Below, piece by piece: positions 1-6,081 of a stretch of DNA of 6,232 nucleotides. The stretch covers positions 1-6,232 of the forward strand of contig CAMNNG010000066.1 of the NCBI GenBank assembly GCA_946545145.1, written 5' to 3'. The position numbers and the translations under genes are program-made. A model generated the notes under the pieces. The model was not told where the DNA came from. It worked only from the letters and a program-made list of their open reading frames with translations, and did no database searches. The stretch is from an uncultured Bacillota bacterium. GTDB lineage: Bacteria > Bacillota > Clostridia > Peptostreptococcales > Anaerovoracaceae. The stretch's first letter is position 1. Each line of letters begins with the position of its first letter.

Positions 1-28
1 GCACCCGCACCCATCCTTCAATTTCCCT

Positions 29-57
29 TTGCACATATCTTCCCTTCGTATTACAAT
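29..57 (+). promoter_or_regulatory. Sigma-A-type promoter for the acyl-ACP thioesterase gene
   Basis: A -35 box TTGCAC (29-34) and a -10 box TACAAT (52-57) are separated by exactly 17 bases, close to the vegetative sigma factor consensus TTGACA/TATAAT. Transcription would start near base 64, giving a leader of about 60 bases that ends in the AAGGAG ribosome binding site (108-113), 10 bases before the ATG at 124. The surrounding sequence is AT-richer than the coding regions, as expected for a promoter. A short imperfect inverted repeat (GTAT at 49-52 and ATAC at 56-59) overlaps the -10 box. It is too short to call an operator. The leader shows no obvious riboswitch fold or terminator. The call rests on sequence match alone. 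Confidence 0.68.
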
Positions 58-123
58 ACTATCCGTGAATAAGCATAGACTAACAGATATACGATCGGTG
101 AAAACACAAGGAGTTTAAATAAC

Positions 124-867
124 ATGGGAAACAACACATTCAATCATACATTCGATGTTGCTTACTCGGAGATCAGCGGCAAAGGCACGCTGAAGATCTC
201 GGGACTCGCCAACTATTTCCAGAGCCTCGCGGTCGCTCACTCCGACGCCGCGGGATGGTCGGTCGAAAAGCTGATGGATCAGCACAGGGGCTGGATACTC
301 CTGCACTATCAGATCAAGATCAAGTCGCTTCCGAAGGACAACGAGACGGTAACGGCGCACACATGGGCGGCCGGCTACAGAAGGGCTCAGGCGGACAGAG
401 ACTTCAGCCTGTGCGATGCTGACGGAAACGAGCTTGCTTACGCATCATCGAGATGGGTCGTCATGGACACCGACAGAAGGCGCCCCGCGAAGCTCGACCC
501 CGACTTCTTCAACGCTTATTCGATCGATGGCGGCCGCCAGGTCGCTGAGGCCGAATACAAGATCACCGTGCCCGAGGACGCCGAGGAAGTCTCCCGAGAC
601 GTGTTCACCGTCAAGAGGCGCGACACGGATACGAACGGCCATGTCAACAACGCGGTCTACATCGACTGGGCGATCGACTCGATCCCGGACGATCTTTACG
701 ATGCCGGCGATCCGAAGGAGCTGAGGATCACATATAAAAAAGAATGCCGCAGGGGCGACAGAGTCATGGACATCTGCCGTCGCTCCGGCAATAAGATATT
801 CAGTACTTTCGTCGATGCCGACGATCCGGAAAAGATCTTCTGCATCGTATATTCTGACTGGGACTGA
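124..867 (+). CDS. Acyl-ACP thioesterase (double hotdog fold)
   Basis: This 247-residue cytosolic protein probably hydrolyses acyl-ACP thioesters, releasing free fatty acids from the fatty acid synthesis cycle. It fits the bacterial members of the plant FatA/FatB-like family: an N-terminal hotdog half (about residues 5-135, with LANYFQSLAVAHSDAAG at 28-44) and a C-terminal half (about 157-245). The second half carries DTNGHVNNAVYIDW (169-182) and YKKEC (204-208). Asp169, Asn171 and His173, together with Glu207/Cys208, line up with the catalytic residues described for plant FatB enzymes. The ATG at 124 is supported by AAGGAG 10 bases upstream and a promoter at 29-57. The length is normal and the frame is intact. 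The gene stands alone, convergent with the replication cluster, so it is probably monocistronic. Chain-length specificity cannot be read from the sequence. Family assignment is firm; the in vivo role (membrane lipid turnover or fatty acid release) is inferred. Confidence 0.9.
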   Translation: MGNNTFNHTFDVAYSEISGKGTLKISGLANYFQSLAVAHSDAAGWSVEKLMDQHRGWILLHYQIKIKSLPKDNETVTAHTWAAGYRRAQADRDFSLCDADGNELAYASSRWVVMDTDRRRPAKLDPDFFNAYSIDGGRQVAEAEYKITVPEDAEEVSRDVFTVKRRDTDTNGHVNNAVYIDWAIDSIPDDLYDAGDPKELRITYKKECRRGDRVMDICRRSGNKIFSTFVDADDPEKIFCIVYSDWD

Positions 868-919
868 TGCCGTCCGGGCCTGACTGCCCAGCGGCCGAAT
901 AATTCGGCGGCCAAACAAC
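868..919. other. Convergent intergenic region with a small palindrome
   Basis: These 52 bases separate the 3' ends of the plus-strand thioesterase gene and the minus-strand dnaD-like gene. They contain a 7-base inverted repeat around one central base (GCCGAAT at 894-900, ATTCGGC at 902-908), which as RNA would fold as a 5-bp stem with a 5-base loop on either strand. A weaker GGGC/GCCC pair lies at 877-890. Neither structure is followed by a T-tract on either strand, so this is not a canonical intrinsic terminator. It may still act as a weak bidirectional 3'-end structure or need Rho, which is inference. Confidence 0.4.
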
Positions 920-2230
920 TCAGCGCGCGGCCTGCTCCTTTGAAGCGGCGCGGCTGACCTCTTCGTAGCACCTGCACACACCGCCGTCGCGGGTGATGCC
1001 GGTATCTCCGCAGAGAGCGCAGTGATAGCGCGCGTCCATATAGTCTATCGGGATCCTGTTTTCTGTAAGAAGACGGGATTTTTCTTTTTCAAGCTCCGAT
1101 ATCCTGAAGCGCAGCCTGTCCGTATTCTCTCTCCTGCCGCTCATCAGCACCTTCGTCAGCTCGACATTGCAGTCGACCAGCTCGCCGTCCACCTCTTCGA
1201 TCCTCGGGATCCTGCTGTAGACTTCGCGGCGTCTGTCCGCTGCCTCGGCCTCGGCCTTTTCGCGCAGGCGGTCGTAGTAAGCAGTCACGACGTTCGCCGG
1301 CGCCGGCTTCGTTCCGTTCTCCTCAGCCTTGCGGTTCCTGATGACGCTGTTGACGTAGTTGATATTCGGGTTCGATATGCCGCTCGTCTTCGCGCAGGCG
1401 TCGAGTATCTCATCCATCGTGCATCCAAGATCGTTCTTCCACGAGAGGATGAGGCGCCTTTCTTCCTCGGACGGGTTGCGGCCGGTGAAGCCAAGAGCCT
1501 TCATGACGCGCCTTACCGTGTAGTGGTTCTGATCCATCTTCTCGAGATGCTCGGCCACATCTTCCTTGGTCTTCAGTCCTTCGAGGGCCCAGTTCCTTAC
1601 TACGGCCTCGACGTATCTGATGTTCGACTTTCCGCGCTCGACGCTGTATTCGAAAGCTGCGCTGACCACTTCAGGCTCCACGCCGGACTCCTCGATCCAT
1701 CCGAGTATCGTCTCGAGCTGGGATCCTCCGAGGAAGGATTTCGTTACGCGCTCGATCTCATCGAACATCGTCTGGATCCTCTGCTGCCTCGATGCTCCTC
1801 CGCGGCCGAACGCTGCGGCCGGCGATTTCTGTACCGGCTGAGCCGCCTGCATTCCCGGCACTGCCTGCCACGGATCATCAGCAGCCTGCGCCTTGCCTGA
1901 TGCGGCCTGATCCGCGCCGGTAGCGCTCTTCGAATTTCCGTAGAGGTCTTCCTTCAGCGAGAGGAAGGTTATGCCTTCTTCTGTTTTTCTGATGATGCCC
2001 TGGCTCTGCCAGTAGTCCCATGCCTCCGCGATCTCGCCCGGCGCCATGCCCAGATCGCCCGCAAGCGTCTGATCGTCTATTTCGCCAAGCGACTGCGCGT
2101 ACATCAGAGCGAGCAAATACACCTTGACGTATTCGCAAGGTGCATCCGGCATATACTCGCCCAGAAATATGTTCTCTATCTGCGTGTTCGACAGATAGTA
2201 TGTTTCGGGTCTGTTGATCTTCAGTTTCAC
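920..2230 (-). CDS. DnaD-like replication initiation protein with a C-terminal DnaI/DnaC-type zinc module
   Basis: This is a protein of 436 residues (439 if it starts at the GTG at 2239). Residue numbers here count from 2239. Residues 18-97 resemble the DnaD N-terminal winged-helix domain (GEYMPDAPCEYVKVYLLALM). An Ala/Gln/Pro-rich linker spans about 103-150. Two DnaD/DnaB-II type helical domains follow: about 152-232, ending in YVEAVVRNW, and about 238-305, ending in YVNSVIRNRK. In B. subtilis this superfamily (DnaD and DnaB) bridges DnaA at the origin to helicase loading. The C-terminus is unusual: a charged helical stretch (about 319-395) leads into CALC (407-410) and CRC (422-424), the Cys-x2-Cys/Cys-x-Cys pattern with a DTG that I associate with the N-terminal zinc domain of DnaI/DnaC-like loaders. 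The protein stops at residue 439 with no Walker A or other AAA+ motif. The gene follows dnaB (helicase) directly, which fits a helicase-recruitment role. The DnaD call is firm; the function of the tail is inferred. Confidence 0.85.
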   Translation of the reverse strand: MKLKINRPETYYLSNTQIENIFLGEYMPDAPCEYVKVYLLALMYAQSLGEIDDQTLAGDLGMAPGEIAEAWDYWQSQGIIRKTEEGITFLSLKEDLYGNSKSATGADQAASGKAQAADDPWQAVPGMQAAQPVQKSPAAAFGRGGASRQQRIQTMFDEIERVTKSFLGGSQLETILGWIEESGVEPEVVSAAFEYSVERGKSNIRYVEAVVRNWALEGLKTKEDVAEHLEKMDQNHYTVRRVMKALGFTGRNPSEEERRLILSWKNDLGCTMDEILDACAKTSGISNPNINYVNSVIRNRKAEENGTKPAPANVVTAYYDRLREKAEAEAADRRREVYSRIPRIEEVDGELVDCNVELTKVLMSGRRENTDRLRFRISELEKEKSRLLTENRIPIDYMDARYHCALCGDTGITRDGGVCRCYEEVSRAASKEQAAR

Positions 2231-2235
2231 GCTTT

Positions 2236-2241
2236 TCACCT
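2236..2241 (-). promoter_or_regulatory. Ribosome binding site overlapping the dnaB stop, deciding the dnaD-like start
   Basis: Read on the minus strand, AGGTGA (2241-2236) is fully complementary to part of the conserved 16S rRNA 3' end and sits 5 bases before a GTG at 2230. It overlaps the dnaB TAG stop (2242-2240). The other candidate start, the GTG at 2239, lies within this motif, and no Shine-Dalgarno-like sequence is visible upstream of it in the dnaB 3' end. I therefore prefer 2230, with the first residues reading KLKINRPETYYLSN. The overlap implies coupled translation with dnaB. Confidence 0.6.
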
Positions 2242-3556
2242 ATGATTTGTTGACGAACTTCGTGTACTTGGCGAGCCATCTCACATAGACAGGGCCGATC
2301 GGGCCGTTTCTCTGTTTTGCTATGATGACTTCGCATTCTCCCGGATTTTCCGTTTCCGGATTGTATACTTCATCCCTGTACAGGAAGAGGACTACATCGG
2401 CGTCCTGCTCGATCGCGCCGGAGTCTCTGATGTCGGCGAGGACCGGTCTGTGGTCCGTCTTTCCTCGTCCCTCCGGGTTTCTCGAAAGCTGGGACAGCGC
2501 TATTACAGGGCAGTCGAGCTCTCTGGCCATCTGCTTTAACATTCTGGATATCGTCGCGATCTCCTGCTGCCTGCTCTCGACGTGACCGCCGAGCTGCATC
2601 AGCTGCAGATAGTCGATTATGATGAGATCGAGGCCCTTCTGCTCCTTCAGCCTCCTGCACTTGTTCTTCATCTCCGTCACCGAGATCGACACGGTGTCGT
2701 CGATGTATATTCCCATGTTGTTGAGCGCATCGGCCGCCTTCGAGATCTCCTTCCAGTCTTCGGGAACGAGGTCTCCGGTACGGAGCTTCTGCGCGTCGAT
2801 CATCGCCTCGAGCGAGATAAGTCTCTGAGTAAGCTGCTCCTTCGACATCTCGAGGCTGAAAAACATGACGTTGTTCCCCTTCGCCGCCGCGTTCCTCGCG
2901 ACGCACAGGGAGAACGCCGTCTTTCCCATCGACGGCCTTGCGGCCAGTATGATAAGGTCCGACTTCTGAAGGCCGGTCGTCTGCTTGTCGAGATCGATGA
3001 ATCCCGTCGGGACGCCTATGACCTCTCCCTTGAGCTTGGATCTTTCACTGATCTGCTCCATGCTGTCCAGGAGGATGTCGCTGATGCCGACCACGTTCTT
3101 GCTCTGCTTTCCCTGAGCGATCTCGAATATGCTCTGCTCGGCATAGTCGAGCATCTTTTCGGCTTCAACGCCCTCGGCGTAGCTCTTCGCCGCTATGTCG
3201 TCAGCCGTCTTGATCAGTCTTCTGAGGTCCGCCTTCTCGGAAACTATCTTCGCGTACTCTCCCGCGTTTGAAGTAAGCGGGACATCCGAAGAAAGCGAGG
3301 CGACGTAGGCCATGCCGCCGACCATATCAAGAGAGCCTCTCTTTTTCAGCTCGTCCGATACCGTCAGCGAATCGACCGGGGCATTCTTTCTGTAAAGCCC
3401 CATTATCGCTTCGTATATTTCCTGGTGGTTCTTGTTATAAAAATCGTCAGCCTTCACGACGCCCGCCACCTCATAGAGGGCAGTCTCATCGAGCATGCAT
3501 GCTCCAAGACACGAGCGTTCGGCCTCCTCGTTTTTCGGGGGGACTCTTCCTTCCAT
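2240..3556 (-). CDS. dnaB: Replicative DNA helicase DnaB (DnaC in Bacillus nomenclature)
   Basis: This 438-residue hexameric, ATP-driven 5'-3' helicase unwinds DNA at the replication fork and recruits primase. The N-terminal domain (about 5-110, starting PPKNEEAERSCLGACM) and linker helix lead to the RecA-like C-terminal domain (about 175-435). Visible motifs are Walker A ARPSMGKT (206-213), the catalytic-type Glu236 in SLEMS, Walker B LIIIDYLQ (311-318, Asp315), LSQLSR (354-359), LADIRDSGAIEQDAD (373-387) and the KQRNGPIG segment (414-421) with the probable arginine finger Arg416. Length is typical and no intein interrupts the Walker motifs. The ATG at 3556 has a strong GGAGGA (3567-3562) five bases upstream. 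The gene lies 16 bases after rplI and runs directly into the dnaD-like gene, so it is part of the operon. The rplI-dnaB order is a standard Firmicutes arrangement. Confidence 0.97.
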   Translation of the reverse strand: MEGRVPPKNEEAERSCLGACMLDETALYEVAGVVKADDFYNKNHQEIYEAIMGLYRKNAPVDSLTVSDELKKRGSLDMVGGMAYVASLSSDVPLTSNAGEYAKIVSEKADLRRLIKTADDIAAKSYAEGVEAEKMLDYAEQSIFEIAQGKQSKNVVGISDILLDSMEQISERSKLKGEVIGVPTGFIDLDKQTTGLQKSDLIILAARPSMGKTAFSLCVARNAAAKGNNVMFFSLEMSKEQLTQRLISLEAMIDAQKLRTGDLVPEDWKEISKAADALNNMGIYIDDTVSISVTEMKNKCRRLKEQKGLDLIIIDYLQLMQLGGHVESRQQEIATISRMLKQMARELDCPVIALSQLSRNPEGRGKTDHRPVLADIRDSGAIEQDADVVLFLYRDEVYNPETENPGECEVIIAKQRNGPIGPVYVRWLAKYTKFVNKS

Positions 3557-3572
3557 GGCTATCCTCCGGTAC

Positions 3573-4016
3573 CTATATAGATACGTTCACCTTGAGTTTT
3601 GCGCTTACTTCCTGGAAAAGCTTGACCGTCACTTCTTTGACGCCCGTCTCCTTGATCGGAGCGTCGAGGACGACCTTTTTCTTGTCGACTTCGATGCCGT
3701 GCTGCTCCTTGAGAGCATCAGCGATGTCCTTGCTCGTTACCGAACCGAACAGCCTTCCGCCTTCGCCGCCCTTTGTGACGATGTCGACTGTGATCTCAGC
3801 CATCCTGGCTGCGAGCTCTTCCGCGGCCTGCTTGTCGGCAGCAAATTTCTCAGCCATCTTTTCCTTCTGCTTCTCGAGGGTCTTGATGTTGCCCTGAGTA
3901 GCTTCCTTGGCGAGGCCCTTCGGGATCAGCATGTTCCTTGCGTATCCGTCGCTGACCTTTACGATATCTCCGGCTTTTCCGGAACCTTTTACATCTTTCA
4001 GCAATATGACTTTCAT
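3573..4016 (-). CDS. rplI: Large ribosomal subunit protein bL9
   Basis: This 147-residue protein binds 23S rRNA near the base of the L1 stalk and helps limit frame slippage during translation. The N-terminal rRNA-binding domain (1-50) carries the L9 signature region GYARNMLIPKGLA (24-36). A long connecting helix spans about 41-75, and the C-terminal domain contains GRLFGSVTSKDIADAL (87-102). Length is typical. The ATG at 4016 overlaps the gdpP stop in an ATGA junction, and its ribosome binding site GGAG (4028-4025) lies inside the gdpP 3' end, eight bases upstream. Translation is therefore probably coupled to gdpP. The gdpP-rplI-dnaB order is conserved in Firmicutes. Nothing unusual is seen in the protein. 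Confidence 0.97.
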   Translation of the reverse strand: MKVILLKDVKGSGKAGDIVKVSDGYARNMLIPKGLAKEATQGNIKTLEKQKEKMAEKFAADKQAAEELAARMAEITVDIVTKGGEGGRLFGSVTSKDIADALKEQHGIEVDKKKVVLDAPIKETGVKEVTVKLFQEVSAKLKVNVSI

Positions 4017-5764
4017 AGTTCTTTCTCCGCTATCTTTCTGATCTGCTCTATCGCCTCTTCAGGCGTTATATCCAGCTGGGCGCCGGCCGTGTTCATGTGA
4101 CCGCCGCCTCCGAATGCTTCCATTATCGTCTGTACGTTGATGTCGCCGATCGACCTCGCGCTGATGACTGTCTGTCCGTGCGCGTTGACTCCCGCGACGA
4201 AGCTCGCCTTGACGCCGCGTACAGTAAGCAGTTCGTCGGCTATCTGCGAGTTGATTATCTGCGCGCTCTCGTTCTGCCCTTCACAGATCGAGTAAGCGCC
4301 TCCGTTGTCGCTGAACTCAGCGGCCAGTATCCCCTGGGCCCTGAGCCTGAACGTCTCCTTGTCGCCCTGGAAGAACCTCTTCACATCGGCGATGTCAGCG
4401 CCCGCTCTCTTGAGCCACGCTGCCGCCTCGAAGGTCCTGACTCCCGTCTTGACCGAGAATCTGTTCGTATCCACCATCATTCCGGCCAGAAGAGCTTCGG
4501 CTTCGATCTTCTTGAGGAAGCGGCGCTCTATCGTGTACTGAAGGATCTCTGTCACGAGCTCCGACGCCGACGACGCATACGGCTCCGCGTAAGCGAGCGT
4601 GGGATTGTGGATGAACTCTCCGCCCTTTCTGTGGTGGTCAATGACCGCGATGTTGCCCCCGAGCAGAAGAAGCTCAGGACATTCGCATATGCTGGGACGG
4701 TGGGTATCGACGACTATGACGAGCGTATCCTTGTCCGCAAGCGCCTTCGCGCGCGCGTTTTTGATGATGTCGTATTCGCCCGTCGTCTCGGCTGCCTTGT
4801 ATATGACGCTGAGGGCGTCATTGTACTTGTTGACAACTATATATGTATTCTTGTTCCTCGGCTTTGCCAGCCTGTACATGCCGAGGGCCGCTCCGAACGC
4901 GTCCATGTCCGGATCGCGGTGTCCCATGATCAGCACGTTCGATGCCGCGTCTATCAGGCGGCAGAGAGCGTGGCCTATGATCCTGGATTTTCCCTTGTTC
5001 CCCTTTTCGACGGTCTGGGTCCTGCCGCCGTAAAAGCTGATGTGATCGCCCTCCTTGACGACCGCCTGGTCTCCTCCTCTTGCAAGAGCAAGATCAAGAG
5101 CCTCGCATGCGCTGTCGTCATTGTCGAGCGGGTTCTGGCCGCCTATGCCGATACCGATCGAAAGAGTGATCGGGAAATCACCGTCGGTATCTATCTCCCT
5201 CACTTCATCGAGCACCGGGAAGCGGCTCCTCTCCTGCTGCTCGAAGTAGCTGCGCTCGAAGATCAGCAAATATGAGTGGGAATTGTATCTCGTTACAGAC
5301 GCTTCGATCGATGCGCCCCAGTTCCTGATGCACTTGTCGATCTGCGTCATCACCGACTGACGGTTCTCATCCGCCGTGCTCGATACGAGCTCGTCGTAGT
5401 TGTCGACGGCGACCACAGCAAAACATGGCTGCTCCTTTTTGTAACGGGCAGTCATTGCTGCAAGCTCAGTCATATCGGTGAAGAACAGGACCATCTCCCC
5501 GTCTTCGTCCGTGAACGATATGTTTATCTTGAACGTCTTGCCGTTCGAGCGCAGGGTGAGATCCCCGCCTTCTCTCGCGGCGTCTTTTAGCTGTTCTTTT
5601 GAGATGCCTGTCAATGCGAAGAAGTCAGTTCCCGTAAGCGAATCGTACAGGAAGACTTCTCCGATCTTCGGGCTGACCGCAGAGATCTTGCCGTTGCTGT
5701 CCACGAAGCAGACAGGCAGCGGGATCCTTCCGGAAAGCACCTCTTCAAGATTCGTTTTAGTCAT
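4013..5764 (-). CDS. gdpP: GdpP-type cyclic-di-AMP phosphodiesterase lacking the membrane anchor
   Basis: GdpP enzymes hydrolyse c-di-AMP to pApA and so influence potassium balance, cell-wall stress and beta-lactam tolerance. Domains in this 583-residue protein are: PAS (about 13-103), a degenerate GGDEF domain without a GGDEF motif (about 112-245, with ARGGDQAVVK at 228-237), DHH (about 275-435) and DHHA1 (about 470-580). Metal-binding residues are visible: GHRDPDMDAFG (281-291; His282, Asp286, Asp288), VVDTHR (351-356; Asp353), IDHHR (375-379) and MVDTN (430-434; Asp432). GGGGHMNTAGA (552-562) marks DHHA1. Usual family members are near 650 residues and begin with two transmembrane helices. 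Here the protein starts at the PAS domain, with an in-frame TAA (5773-5771) two codons upstream, so no longer N-terminus exists in this frame. The start is preceded by AGGTAAGG. The protein should be cytosolic. It overlaps rplI by four bases. Confidence 0.92.
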   Translation of the reverse strand: MTKTNLEEVLSGRIPLPVCFVDSNGKISAVSPKIGEVFLYDSLTGTDFFALTGISKEQLKDAAREGGDLTLRSNGKTFKINISFTDEDGEMVLFFTDMTELAAMTARYKKEQPCFAVVAVDNYDELVSSTADENRQSVMTQIDKCIRNWGASIEASVTRYNSHSYLLIFERSYFEQQERSRFPVLDEVREIDTDGDFPITLSIGIGIGGQNPLDNDDSACEALDLALARGGDQAVVKEGDHISFYGGRTQTVEKGNKGKSRIIGHALCRLIDAASNVLIMGHRDPDMDAFGAALGMYRLAKPRNKNTYIVVNKYNDALSVIYKAAETTGEYDIIKNARAKALADKDTLVIVVDTHRPSICECPELLLLGGNIAVIDHHRKGGEFIHNPTLAYAEPYASSASELVTEILQYTIERRFLKKIEAEALLAGMMVDTNRFSVKTGVRTFEAAAWLKRAGADIADVKRFFQGDKETFRLRAQGILAAEFSDNGGAYSICEGQNESAQIINSQIADELLTVRGVKASFVAGVNAHGQTVISARSIGDINVQTIMEAFGGGGHMNTAGAQLDITPEEAIEQIRKIAEKEL

Positions 5765-5777
5765 TTTTCCTTACCTG

Positions 5778-5813
5778 AAAAAACACATGGAGCCGGTCAG
5801 AAAGACCGGCCCC
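5778..5813 (-). terminator. Terminator-like hairpin between rpsR and gdpP
   Basis: Read on the minus strand, ten bases (5813-5804) pair with 5798-5789 across the 5-base loop TTTCT. Nine pairs are Watson-Crick and one is G-U in RNA, and the stem is very GC-rich. Five bases (ATGTG) separate the stem from a run of six T (5783-5778). The hairpin begins 13 bases after the rpsR stop and ends 13 bases before the gdpP ATG. The gap between stem and T-run is longer than in the strongest intrinsic terminators, so partial termination or attenuation, with read-through into gdpP, is the most likely reading. On the plus strand the stem has no T-run. Confidence 0.6.
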
Positions 5814-5826
5814 TTCATGATAGTCA

Positions 5827-6063
5827 TCAGTCTGCAGAATACGGCAGCAGTGCTACCACTCTGGCTCTCTTCACCGCTGTGGTGATGTCTCTCTGATGGA
5901 TCGCGCAAGTTCCTGTGATTCTCTTCGGGAGGATCTTACCTCTCTCTGTGACGAACTTGCTCAGTGTATCGACGTCTTTGTAATCTATTGTAAGATTCTT
6001 GTCGGCACAGAACTGGCATACTTTCTTTCTTCTGTAGCCGCCGCGTCTTTTATCCATTGCCAT
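5827..6063 (-). CDS. rpsR: Small ribosomal subunit protein bS18, cysteine-rich (zinc-type) form
   Basis: This 78-residue protein binds with S6 to the platform of the 30S subunit. The family core is clear: IDYKDVDTLSKFVTERGKILPKRITGT (26-52) and VKRARVVALLPY (64-75). It retains C-x2-C (Cys16, Cys19) and C-x2-H (Cys53, His56), the metal-binding set of the so-called C+ form, whereas many S18 proteins, such as the B. subtilis one, have lost it. The ATG at 6063 has AAGGAG on the minus strand, with GGAG (6075-6072) eight bases upstream. A second in-frame ATG at 6057 is less well placed. It lies 18 bases downstream of ssb and was presumably transcribed with it (and with rpsF outside the window). Confidence 0.97.
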   Translation of the reverse strand: MAMDKRRGGYRRKKVCQFCADKNLTIDYKDVDTLSKFVTERGKILPKRITGTCAIHQRDITTAVKRARVVALLPYSAD

Positions 6064-6081
6064 GGCTCGTTCTCCTTTCCT

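Noticed and set aside
1..12. Tandem GCACCC GCACCC at the window start
   Set aside because: Two six-base copies at the edge are too short to support a repeat element.
445..981. Minus-strand open frame of 178 codons
   Set aside because: It is antisense to the thioesterase gene and crosses into the dnaD-like 3' end. It shows no continuation of the DnaD-like protein and no AAA+ motif, so it does not rescue a frameshifted loader domain.
868..1000. Possible frameshift that removed an AAA+ domain from the dnaD-like protein
   Set aside because: I read past the stop and found no loader-like sequence before the convergent thioesterase gene, and too few bases remain. If an ATPase domain was lost it is absent from this window, not merely out of frame.
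1022..1900. Plus-strand open frame of 292 codons
   Set aside because: It lies antisense to the dnaD-like gene, which has clear family motifs, and I see no ribosome binding site or domain for the plus-strand frame.
2582..3271. Plus-strand open frame of 229 codons
   Set aside because: It is antisense to dnaB across the Walker motifs; the translation has no recognisable domain.
4825..4860. Promoter-like TTGACA followed by an AT-rich stretch on the plus strand
   Set aside because: No -10 box lies at a suitable spacing, and the stretch encodes a normal part of GdpP (NTYIVVNKYND) on the minus strand.
4097..5275. Long plus-strand open frame of 392 codons
   Set aside because: It is fully antisense to gdpP, whose protein has intact DHH, PAS and DHHA1 motifs. 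The plus-strand translation is rich in Arg, Leu and Val with no recognisable domain, as expected for the shadow of a GC-rich gene.
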